Assembly (NCBI GenBank): GCA_903957405.1
Contig: CAJBPC010000672.1
Location: 1-5,516 of the forward strand
Reading direction: 5' to 3'
DNA length: 5,516 bases
From: an uncultured bacterium
GTDB taxonomy: Bacteria; Bacteroidota; Bacteroidia; Chitinophagales; Chitinophagaceae
In this document: positions 1 through 5,516 of the stretch, one piece after another
Position numbering within the stretch: position 1 is the first letter of the stretch
Layout of the letters: every line of letters begins with the position of its first letter
Notes under the pieces: model-generated
What the model was told of the DNA's origin: nothing
What the model saw: the letters and a program-made list of their open reading frames with translations, nothing else
Database searches by the model: none
Position numbers and translations under genes: made by a program

Positions 1-14
1 TAATAGTTATATAT

Positions 15-41
15 CTTTTGAAATTAATTTTTATTCAAAAG
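15..41. repeat. AT-rich inverted repeat upstream of purC
   Basis: CTTTTGAA (15-22) and TTCAAAAG (34-41) form a perfect 8-bp stem with an 11-base A/T loop. No T-run follows on the + strand, so it is a weak candidate for the end of a gene lying left of the window, or for part of the purC control region. Its role cannot be decided because the upstream gene is not in view. Confidence 0.35.
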
Positions 42-79
42 GACTTATAGGGTCATATTCGGGTTTGTGGCGGATATTT

Positions 80-97
80 GAGGCAGAATTCTACCTC
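80..97. promoter_or_regulatory. Imperfect 18-bp dyad just before purC
   Basis: GAGG-C-AGAATTCT-A-CCTC reads as a palindrome with eight of nine base pairs matching; only C84/A93 fails. It ends five bases before the first ATG of purC. There is no loop, so it would act as a DNA-binding site rather than an RNA hairpin. A role as an operator for purine control is only an inference from position. Confidence 0.25.
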
Positions 98-102
98 TTA
101 AT

Positions 103-1047
103 ATGGATACCATGAATGAATATGTTTTTCCCGGACAAACAGGTTTTTACAGGGGTAAGGTACGAGACGTTCACCACATAGGAACAGATTGGCTGGTGAT
201 GATCGCCAGCGACCGCATTTCGGCATTCGATGTCATCCTTCCTCGAACCATTCCTTCCAAAGGTCAAGTATTAAACCAGATTGCGGCAAATATGTTGTAT
301 AACACACAGGAAATTTGTCCAAATTGGCTCATGGATGTCCCGGCTCCGAATGTTTCCATCGGTCGGAAATGCATTCCGTTCCGCATAGAGATGGTCGTTC
401 GGGGCAACCTGGTCGGGCATGCATGGCGGACCTATCAATCCGGAAGGCGGGATCTTTGCGGAGCCATTCTTCCGGAAGGCATGCGGGAGAATGACTTTTT
501 CCCCTCCCCCATCATAACACCCTCCACCAAAGCGGCGGCCGGACACGATGAGGACATCACACCCGACGAGATCATTTCCCAGGGTCTTGCCACACGGGAT
601 CAATGGGACGCACTGGCAGGGTACGCACTCAAACTCTTCGAGAAAGGCAGGTCTATTGCGGCCGCACAGCAGCTGATCCTGGCGGATACGAAATATGAAT
701 TCGGCACGATCGGTACGGAGATCTATCTGATGGATGAGATCCATACGCCCGATTCATCCCGGTATTTTCTGTCGGAAGGCTTTGAAGAACGGCAGTCGCG
801 CGGAGAACGTCAACTGCAACTGAGCAAGGAATTCGTCCGGGAATGGCTGATCGCGAACAACTTCATGGGCAAGGAGGGGCAGACGGTGCCGGAGATGTCG
901 GATGCCTGGATCGACACGATTTCAAAAAGATATATCGAACTTTATGAGAAGGTGACAGGGCTTCCATTCGTACCTGAAACATTATCGCAGGAAGAGACGA
1001 CATCCCGGGTGATCGCGAGCCTGGAAAGGTTGGGTGCCATCCAGTAA
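103..1047 (+). CDS. purC: SAICAR synthase (phosphoribosylaminoimidazole-succinocarboxamide synthase)
   Basis: This cytosolic enzyme of de novo purine synthesis joins CAIR to aspartate using ATP, giving SAICAR. The 314-residue protein fits the longer (about 300-residue, yeast Ade1-like) form of the family. Visible family motifs are GKVRD at residues 18-22 in the ATP-binding N-terminal lobe, SDRISAFD at 36-43, PSKGQVLNQ at 51-59, VRGNLVGHAW at 99-108, TPSTKAAAGHDEDI at 139-152, the signature LADTKYEFG at 193-201, and DEIHTPDSSRY at 211-221. All the key blocks are intact and the frame is unbroken to TAA. The start is ambiguous: ATG at 103 and ATG at 112 are in frame, nothing conserved lies between them, and neither has a clear Shine-Dalgarno; the longer form is given. 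It stands alone, with no other pur gene in view, and converges on trhO after 36 bases. Confidence 0.97.
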   Translation: MDTMNEYVFPGQTGFYRGKVRDVHHIGTDWLVMIASDRISAFDVILPRTIPSKGQVLNQIAANMLYNTQEICPNWLMDVPAPNVSIGRKCIPFRIEMVVRGNLVGHAWRTYQSGRRDLCGAILPEGMRENDFFPSPIITPSTKAAAGHDEDITPDEIISQGLATRDQWDALAGYALKLFEKGRSIAAAQQLILADTKYEFGTIGTEIYLMDEIHTPDSSRYFLSEGFEERQSRGERQLQLSKEFVREWLIANNFMGKEGQTVPEMSDAWIDTISKRYIELYEKVTGLPFVPETLSQEETTSRVIASLERLGAIQ

Positions 1048-1063
1048 TGCATGTTGACTTTCA

Positions 1064-1094
1064 CGGGCGGATGACAGTTGCATTCATCCACCCG
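1064..1094. terminator. Hairpin at the purC/trhO convergence, possibly a shared terminator
   Basis: CGGGcGGATGA (1064-1074) pairs with TCATCCaCCCG (1084-1094) around a 9-base loop. On the + strand one pair is a C-A mismatch; in RNA from the - strand the same position is a G-U pair, so the 11-bp stem is unbroken there. The arm at 1084-1094 is the last codons and stop of trhO. Neither side has a clear T-run, so it may slow transcription or protect the 3' end rather than act as a standard intrinsic terminator. Confidence 0.5.
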
Positions 1095-2121
1095 CATACA
1101 ATGCTTTCAGCCTTGCCCTCGACTTCTGGAAGATGTTATGCTTTTTGCGCTGCCCTTTGCGCATGACTTTCTGCTCTTCCTCCGGGAGACGATGGATATC
1201 GCTGCACACCTTGCTGCAGCAGCCTTGATAGGCTTTGCGGCATTCCTCGCACTGGATGAATAGCAAATGACAACCGGTATTCGCGCAGTTGACATGGGTG
1301 TCGCAGGGGTTTCCGCATATGTGGCAATGCGCCAGGACGTCCTCACTGATCCGTTCCCCGAGGCGTTCATCGAAGACGAAGTTCTTGCCGATGAACCTAT
1401 TGTCGAGCGCCAGGTCGCGTGTCTGCCTAACGTAATTGATGATCCCTCCTTCGAGATGAAACACGTTGGAGAATCCCTTATGCAGCATCCATGCGCTGGC
1501 TTTCTCGCAGCGGATACCGCCGGTGCAGTACATGATGATATTCCGATCCTTCCGGTCCGCCAGCATATCGACGGCCATCGGCAGCTGATCCCGGAATGTA
1601 TCACTGGGGACCTCGATGGCATCCTTGAAATGCCCGACTTCATATTCATAATGGTTGCGCATGTCTATGACGAGGGTGTCAGGGTCGGCTGTGAGTCGGT
1701 TGAACTGCTCCGCATCCACATAACGCCCTTTTTGCTGCATGTCGAACGAAGGGTCATCAATGCCGTCGGCAACGATCTTTTCCTTCACTTTGACATCAAG
1801 GACGAAGAAAGATTTGCCACTGTCATCCACTGCAGTGTTAAGCCGAAGGGATTTGAAGGGTTCTTGCCTATCCAGGAATGCACGGAACGCCTCGAATTGC
1901 GCAAGCGGAACACTTACCTGGGCATTCACCCCCTCGGTCGCGACGTAGATTCGTCCGAGGACCCCGAGGCCTGTGAGCTGCAGATACCAGTCATCCCTAA
2001 ATGCATTGGGATCAGGTATCGGAGTGTACAGGTAAAAAGAGATGGTCTTTCTTGGCATGGTATCGTTTTCCAGACGTGCCTTGAGCTCCCTTCTGGAGAT
2101 CCGGTTGTGCAGAACGGACAT
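1084..2121 (-). CDS. trhO: Oxygen-dependent tRNA uridine(34) hydroxylase, rhodanese family
   Basis: TrhO (YceA, UPF0176 family) hydroxylates uridine 34 of certain tRNAs to 5-hydroxyuridine using molecular oxygen, the first step towards 5-oxyacetyl- or methoxyuridine at the wobble position. The 345-residue protein has an N-terminal acylphosphatase-like domain (about 25-115, with GRIYVATEGVNAQVSVP at 56-72). A rhodanese domain follows (about 130-235), with active-site loop CTGGIR at 199-204 (predicted catalytic Cys199) and a second Cys205. The C-terminal tail has ten cysteines between 266 and 306 in CxxC-like spacings, suggesting bound metal, followed by a basic stretch (about 321-339) that could contact tRNA. 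The ATG at 2121 is preferred because the LHNR and ELKARL segment before PRKTISFY is typical of this family. No Shine-Dalgarno is seen. It faces purC, and a promoter box lies 20-27 bases upstream. The tRNA targets and the later modifying enzyme cannot be told from this window. Confidence 0.93.
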   Translation of the reverse strand: MSVLHNRISRRELKARLENDTMPRKTISFYLYTPIPDPNAFRDDWYLQLTGLGVLGRIYVATEGVNAQVSVPLAQFEAFRAFLDRQEPFKSLRLNTAVDDSGKSFFVLDVKVKEKIVADGIDDPSFDMQQKGRYVDAEQFNRLTADPDTLVIDMRNHYEYEVGHFKDAIEVPSDTFRDQLPMAVDMLADRKDRNIIMYCTGGIRCEKASAWMLHKGFSNVFHLEGGIINYVRQTRDLALDNRFIGKNFVFDERLGERISEDVLAHCHICGNPCDTHVNCANTGCHLLFIQCEECRKAYQGCCSKVCSDIHRLPEEEQKVMRKGQRKKHNIFQKSRARLKALYAGG

Positions 2122-2140
2122 GTGGGGTTATTTTACCCTG

Positions 2141-2148
2141 CAAAGGTA
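2141..2148 (-). promoter_or_regulatory. Bacteroidota -7 promoter box for trhO
   Basis: Read on the - strand, these bases are TACCTTTG, an exact match to the Bacteroidota sigma-factor -7 consensus TAnnTTTG. The box lies 19 bases before the trhO ATG, so the transcript leader would be only about 14 bases long. No matching TTTG -33 element is present at the usual distance, which lowers confidence. The short leader includes GGGT and ACCC that could pair weakly. Confidence 0.5.
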
Positions 2149-2160
2149 ACGAAAAGGGAA

Positions 2161-2230
2161 ATGATGCTCACGGGAATGAAAGGATCGGTGTTTTTTGCGA
2201 ATAGCGCCGGCACATTTGATATGATGCTCA
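2161..2230. repeat. Short direct repeat, two 10-base copies
   Basis: ATGATGCTCA occurs at 2161-2170 and again at 2221-2230, exactly 60 bases apart, in the gap between trhO and the receptor gene. The flanking bases of the copies do not match. The remainder of this gap (about 2171-2300) shows no gene. The repeat may be chance or a pair of binding sites. Confidence 0.3.
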
Positions 2231-2299
2231 TAAGGCCATGCCGAGCGTCAAACCTGCAGGCATATGGCACCGCTTTCCTGTCTGGCAGGAGTGGATATT

Positions 2300-2339
2300 A
2301 AAAGGGGATACCCGCCCAAGATCGGCGGGTATCCCCTTT
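2300..2339 (-). terminator. Strong intrinsic terminator of the TonB-dependent receptor gene
   Basis: AAAGGGGATACCCGCC (2301-2316) is perfectly complementary to GGCGGGTATCCCCTTT (2324-2339), giving a 16-bp stem with a 7-base loop. In - strand RNA the stem ends in UUUU (2303-2300), three of these U residues being in the stem. It starts 17 bases after the receptor's stop codon, so it ends that transcript and isolates it from trhO downstream. Confidence 0.88.
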
Positions 2340-2356
2340 CATATGCATGGAAGGCA

Positions 2357-5257
2357 TTAAAAATCAAACTGCAGGCGGGCAAACAGATACCGGCCGTTCA
2401 TGCCGATCTGCGTGACCCTGCGAGAGTAGTTGAACTGATTGTTGGAGCTGATGCCGTTGTTGTTCACAACTCCCCTTTCGCTGGCTGTCCGTACTTCCAC
2501 GAACTGGTCGTAAGTGGGACTGCCTTGGGTCACGTCGAGTCTCTTGTAAGATCCTTTCGATGCCATCAAAAGGTCTGAATAGACATCAAAGATGTTATTG
2601 GCTCCCACAGAGAGGCGGAACATCTTTGAGATCCGGTATCCGAGTGTGAGATCCGTTACGACCCTGCCGCCAATTTCCTGGACAAAGAACCAGTTGGTGG
2701 CGCCTCCACCTTCAATATGGGTGACTGTGCCGAAGTAAGTATTCCGCAGCATGGCGTTGAACTTAGCTACTTTGTACGATAGATTGAGGGAGCTTTTCAC
2801 CTTAGGGTTACCATCCACCAGGGTGGCTTTATTGATAGGGCTCATGTAGGTGGCTTCGCGTCCTTTCAGTTTTTCCGATACTTTGGTAGCGCCAAGGATC
2901 TTCCTATCCGTGAAGGTGCTGGCAAGTTCGAAACGAAGAGACTGATTCTGCGAGAGCTTCAGGTTATAAGACACTATGGCGTCCACGCCGGTGGTGCGCA
3001 AGTCGGTGGCATTGGCCATGAAGACGCCTCTGGATGCGTTGTTGAGCAACAGGATGTCATAGATCTCCTGTTCCTGTGAGGTCCCGCCGTTCCTGCCCTG
3101 GAAGGCATCCGTGAGGATGATGCGGTCATTGATCCGGGTGGAGAATCCGTCGACGGTGAAGCTGAAGGCTTTCTTGCGGAATGTCATGCCCAGGCTGACG
3201 CTTTGGGAAATTTCCGGACGGAGATTGGGGATACCCAGCAATTGAGCGGCCTTGCTGTCGTTCGGCAGCGTGGCATCGTCAAATGCGATCCCGCCCTGGA
3301 AAACCGTGGATGTTTTGGTCAGGTAGCGCTGTTGCAGGGAAGGTGCCCTGAAGCCTGTACTGGCAGAACCGCGGATGGTGAAGTCATTGGTGACCTTGTA
3401 GCGCCCGGCAAGCTTTCCACTGAGGTTCCCGCCGAAATCACTGTAGTTCTCATAGCGCAGGGCCACATCGAACAACAACCTGTCCACCGGCTCGAATTCA
3501 ACATCAGCATACAGTGCAGCGGATGTGCGGCTTTTGTTGAGCGAGTTGTCTGGCCTGAAGCCCGGAAACACCTGAGAACCGCCAGCAGGGATGCCTGTGC
3601 TGTTATCGGCGAGTTTCACGGTAGTGGGTTTTCCGTTGAGGATATCCAGTACGCCATTGGTGCGGCGCATGTAGTTCCCCCATGAGGCTTCCTCACCTTG
3701 TGACTGATCGTAGTTTTCATACCTGAACTCCGCTCCGAAAGCGAGGTTCGTCTTCCAGGCATTGGCCAGTGATCTTGACAGGTCAAAGTTGGTGGTGTTC
3801 TGCCTGAAGCGGAGGGTTCCTGCATCAAATGAGGTCTGTGTGAGTCCGTTATTGTACCATGCCGATACATTCAGCGTGTTCTCAATGAAGAACGAGAAGG
3901 AGTTTTGTCCGAATACATTGCTCAGATCATAGTTCCATTCGCCGAGTTTTCCTTTGACGCCCATGCCCGCTGAAACATCCTTGATGGTGGAACTGATCTC
4001 CGGCAGGAATCCTTTCGGATAAATCGCGGGGATGTTCGTGGCTTGATAAGGCATCCGGTAGAACCCTGTGGAGTTTCCGTTCCGGTTGCTGAGGATGCTG
4101 AAAAAGTAGAATTCACCCGATCCCTTTAATTTCAAAGCGCCGTTGATGACACCTTGCAGGTTTTGGGTCCGGGACTGCCCGACACGCATCTGGAAATAGT
4201 CGCGGTTGACGCCGAGCTGCGAGAGCAATGCGTCACTGCCAGCGTTACCGGGAGTGCGGTTATCGATATCGCCGGTCCGCTCACCGGAGCGGATGGTGGG
4301 TTCCCGCTGATCGTAGGTCATGGTGAGATTGAGGAAACTCCCTACTCTTTTACCGAGCTGGAAGCCATAATTCAGGGATGTGCTCAGTTTCTGTCCGTCC
4401 GTCGCCTTCCTGTTGATGTAAACCGGATCGGTACCCGCTGTAAAAGCACCTGGGTTTGCATGCGTGTATGCCTGATAGGTGGTGTTATTGGCACCATAAC
4501 TGACGATGGCCCTGCCCTTGTTGATGTCGCGGTTGAGCTGGACGTTGATGACGCCGGCGATGGCATCTGAGCCATACTGGGCGGCAGCACCGTCACGGAG
4601 GAGCTCTATCCTGTCGATGGAACCGGCAGGAATGGCGTTAAGGTCTGTTCCGACGGAACCACGGCCCATGGTACCGTTCACATTCACCAGCGCGGAAGTG
4701 TAGCGGCGCTTGCCATTGATCAGCACGAGCGTCTGATCCGGTCCAAGACCCCTGACAGTGGCCGGATCGATATGATCCGTTCCATCCGCCACGGTCTGCG
4801 TGGTGGAATTGAACGAAGGTGCGATCTGGTTCAGGATGTCTGTAATGTTTGTTTGGGGTCCTTCCGCCACAAGGGTTTTCAGATCGAAGAGATCCACTGG
4901 TGCGGTGGATTCAAGCTTGGTGCGGGGCAGACCGCGAGTGCCGGTGACAACAACCTCGTTCATCTCCCCGGCGCCTGGCTTCATCTTCACCACGATGTCT
5001 GACTGGTCACCCAAAACGATGCTGACAGTTTCATAACCCGCGTAACTGACCTCAATGGTGGTACCCTTTGAGGAGGAAAGGGTAAAAACACCGTTGTTGT
5101 CTGACAGGGTCTTGGACTTCACCCCTTTCAATCCGATGGTTGCGCCGGAGAGGGGTTTCCCGGCCTCGTCAGATACCTTGCCGGTATAATTTTTCTGTTG
5201 CGCATGAAGCAAGCCCGCCGTTAAACACAGCAGCATTGCCAGAAATGTTTTTCTCAT
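2357..5257 (-). CDS. TonB-dependent outer-membrane receptor with carboxypeptidase-regulatory-like domain
   Basis: An outer-membrane beta-barrel that imports a ligand using energy from the TonB-ExbB-ExbD complex. The 966-residue protein starts with a signal peptide (positive RK, then a hydrophobic run, likely cut after LLHA at residue 19). A CarboxypepD_reg-like beta-sandwich follows (about 22-93), common in Bacteroidota receptors. Next comes a TonB-box-like EVVVTG at 101-106. The plug domain (about 113-245) carries VRGLGPDQTLVLINGKRR at 168-185 and RIELLRDGAAAQYGS at 216-230. The rest is the barrel, ending in QFDF with the C-terminal Phe expected for BAM-dependent insertion. The plug resembles the iron-complex or vitamin receptor type rather than classic SusC, and no SusD-like gene follows: the gene ends at a strong terminator 17 bases on. 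The ligand is unknown. The ATG at 5257 is supported by the signal peptide and an A-rich stretch before it. The frame is intact. Confidence 0.95.
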   Translation of the reverse strand: MRKTFLAMLLCLTAGLLHAQQKNYTGKVSDEAGKPLSGATIGLKGVKSKTLSDNNGVFTLSSSKGTTIEVSYAGYETVSIVLGDQSDIVVKMKPGAGEMNEVVVTGTRGLPRTKLESTAPVDLFDLKTLVAEGPQTNITDILNQIAPSFNSTTQTVADGTDHIDPATVRGLGPDQTLVLINGKRRYTSALVNVNGTMGRGSVGTDLNAIPAGSIDRIELLRDGAAAQYGSDAIAGVINVQLNRDINKGRAIVSYGANNTTYQAYTHANPGAFTAGTDPVYINRKATDGQKLSTSLNYGFQLGKRVGSFLNLTMTYDQREPTIRSGERTGDIDNRTPGNAGSDALLSQLGVNRDYFQMRVGQSRTQNLQGVINGALKLKGSGEFYFFSILSNRNGNSTGFYRMPYQATNIPAIYPKGFLPEISSTIKDVSAGMGVKGKLGEWNYDLSNVFGQNSFSFFIENTLNVSAWYNNGLTQTSFDAGTLRFRQNTTNFDLSRSLANAWKTNLAFGAEFRYENYDQSQGEEASWGNYMRRTNGVLDILNGKPTTVKLADNSTGIPAGGSQVFPGFRPDNSLNKSRTSAALYADVEFEPVDRLLFDVALRYENYSDFGGNLSGKLAGRYKVTNDFTIRGSASTGFRAPSLQQRYLTKTSTVFQGGIAFDDATLPNDSKAAQLLGIPNLRPEISQSVSLGMTFRKKAFSFTVDGFSTRINDRIILTDAFQGRNGGTSQEQEIYDILLLNNASRGVFMANATDLRTTGVDAIVSYNLKLSQNQSLRFELASTFTDRKILGATKVSEKLKGREATYMSPINKATLVDGNPKVKSSLNLSYKVAKFNAMLRNTYFGTVTHIEGGGATNWFFVQEIGGRVVTDLTLGYRISKMFRLSVGANNIFDVYSDLLMASKGSYKRLDVTQGSPTYDQFVEVRTASERGVVNNNGISSNNQFNYSRRVTQIGMNGRYLFARLQFDF

Positions 5258-5335
5258 ATAATTTTTTTAGCAGTTTGGTTTTATTTCCGGCATACATCGC
5301 ACGGAGATAATAATTAAATTTATAAACAATACACC

Positions 5336-5366
5336 ATATTAACGAACATTTAATATATACTGTTCG
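5336..5366. repeat. Two overlapping inverted repeats in the receptor leader
   Basis: ATATTAA (5336-5342) and TTAATAT (5350-5356) form a 7-bp inverted repeat with a 7-base spacer. CGAACA (5343-5348) and TGTTCG (5361-5366) form a 6-bp inverted repeat with a 12-base spacer. They overlap so that both cannot form together. If transcription starts at the promoter at 5374-5381, both lie in the roughly 110-base leader of the receptor mRNA. Whether they work as RNA structures or protein sites is unknown; in such A/T-rich sequence chance is possible. Confidence 0.35.
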
Positions 5367-5373
5367 AGAAGGA

Positions 5374-5405
5374 CAAATCTACCAATTTGGTAGGATATTT
5401 AAAAC
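5374..5405 (-). promoter_or_regulatory. Candidate promoter of the receptor gene
   Basis: On the - strand 5381-5374 reads TAGATTTG, an exact match to the Bacteroidota -7 consensus TAnnTTTG. About 19-20 bases further upstream is GTTTT (5405-5401), a partial match to the -33 TTTG element. Transcription would start near 5369, leaving a leader of about 110 bases before the ATG at 5257. A second, weaker box, TAAATTTA at 5322-5315, lacks a suitable -33 partner. Confidence 0.5.
5379..5393. promoter_or_regulatory. Perfect 15-base palindrome, candidate operator
   Basis: CTACCAATTTGGTAG is a perfect dyad of seven base pairs around a central T. It lies between the -33-like and -7 elements of the receptor promoter and overlaps the first three bases of the -7 box, the classic place for a repressor site that would block RNA polymerase. 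The regulator is not in the window and its family cannot be named from the sequence. Confidence 0.5.
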
Positions 5406-5424
5406 AGCAAGCGGATTTTTTTTC

Positions 5425-5462
5425 AAAACCATGCATTACTGGAAGTTCCAGCCATTGCATGG
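5425..5462 (-). terminator. Hairpin upstream of the receptor promoter, possible terminator of a gene to the right
   Basis: CCATGCA (5429-5435) pairs with TGCATGG (5456-5462). Inside it is the perfect palindrome CTGGAAGTTCCAG (5439-5451), separated from the outer stem by a small asymmetric internal loop. On the - strand the hairpin is followed by TTTT (5428-5425), which suits an end point for a leftward transcript entering from beyond the right edge. No upstream gene can be confirmed, so this could equally be a protein-binding site. Confidence 0.4.
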
Positions 5463-5470
5463 ACACCAAT

Positions 5471-5507
5471 ACCTGACCATCAGGTTATCTCGATGTATGG
5501 TGCATCG
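5471..5507. repeat. Two adjacent dyads near the right edge
   Basis: ACCTGA (5471-5476) and TCAGGT (5480-5485) form a 6-bp stem with a 3-base loop. CGATG (5491-5495) and CATCG (5503-5507) form a 5-bp stem with a 7-base loop. Together with the hairpin at 5429-5462 they make three dyads within about 80 bases. No gene is established in this stretch and the window ends at 5516. Confidence 0.35.
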
Positions 5508-5516
5508 TTTCAGACA

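Noticed and set aside
73..80. GATATTTG as a -7 promoter box for purC
   Set aside because: It misses the first base of TAnnTTTG and has no TTTG at the -33 distance; the nearby TTTG at 64-67 is too close.
1107..1649. A 180-codon - strand frame overlapping trhO
   Set aside because: It is a shifted frame of trhO, rich in Ser, Arg and Ala with no domain. The trhO frame carries the conserved rhodanese motif and is intact, so there is no sign of a frameshift.
1267..2301. A 344-codon open frame on the + strand, almost fully opposite trhO
   Set aside because: It lies antisense to a clearly conserved gene, its translation shows no recognisable domain, and it extends through the receptor's terminator hairpin. 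Long antisense frames are a common by-product of codon bias in the sense gene.
2264..2578. A 104-codon open frame on the + strand across the terminator and the receptor's 3' end
   Set aside because: It translates the terminator hairpin and the antisense of the barrel end. The composition is explained by those features.
4154..4570. A 138-codon open frame on the + strand inside the receptor gene
   Set aside because: It is antisense to the intact receptor coding sequence, with no family resemblance or start signal of its own.
5431..5516. An ATG-started frame on the + strand, open for 28 codons to the edge of the window
   Set aside because: It starts inside a strong hairpin, has no convincing start signal, and its short translation matches no family I recognise. 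Sequence beyond 5516 would decide.
5436..5516. A - strand frame open from the right edge to TAA at 5438-5436, possibly the tail of an upstream gene
   Set aside because: Only 26 codons are visible and their content is not recognisable. The hairpin just after the stop makes it possible, but the evidence is too thin to call a gene.

Overview
The window looks like an ordinary chromosomal stretch from a Bacteroidota bacterium, most likely a Chitinophaga-like member of the Chitinophagaceae. Three things point there. There is a TonB-dependent receptor with an N-terminal carboxypeptidase-regulatory-like domain. Two start regions carry sequences matching the Bacteroidota -7 promoter box TAnnTTTG. Start codons are preceded by A/T-rich sequence and no clear Shine-Dalgarno. 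The family-level placement is an inference from protein character and was not tested by any search.

Layout, left to right. Positions 1-102 are non-coding leader with an AT-rich inverted repeat (15-41) and a dyad (80-97) just before the first gene. purC (103-1047, +) encodes SAICAR synthase of purine biosynthesis. It converges on trhO (1084-2121, -), which encodes a rhodanese-domain tRNA U34 hydroxylase. The 36-base gap between them and the end of trhO form a hairpin (1064-1094) that may end transcription from both sides. A 235-base gap (2122-2356) holds a -7 promoter box for trhO, a short direct repeat, and a very strong 16-bp hairpin (2301-2339) that serves as terminator for the next gene. 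That gene (2357-5257, -) encodes a 966-residue TonB-dependent outer-membrane receptor. The last 259 bases (5258-5516) hold no convincing gene. They hold the receptor's A/T-rich leader with two overlapping inverted repeats, a candidate promoter, a perfect 15-base palindrome inside that promoter, and three further dyads near the right edge.

The three genes do not appear to form a pathway. purC faces the other two, and trhO and the receptor are separated by a terminator and a separate promoter, so each is probably its own transcription unit. No mobile element, CRISPR array, tRNA or rRNA was seen. I did not find a new multi-gene system. The most interesting signal is regulatory: the palindrome positioned like a repressor operator at the receptor promoter.
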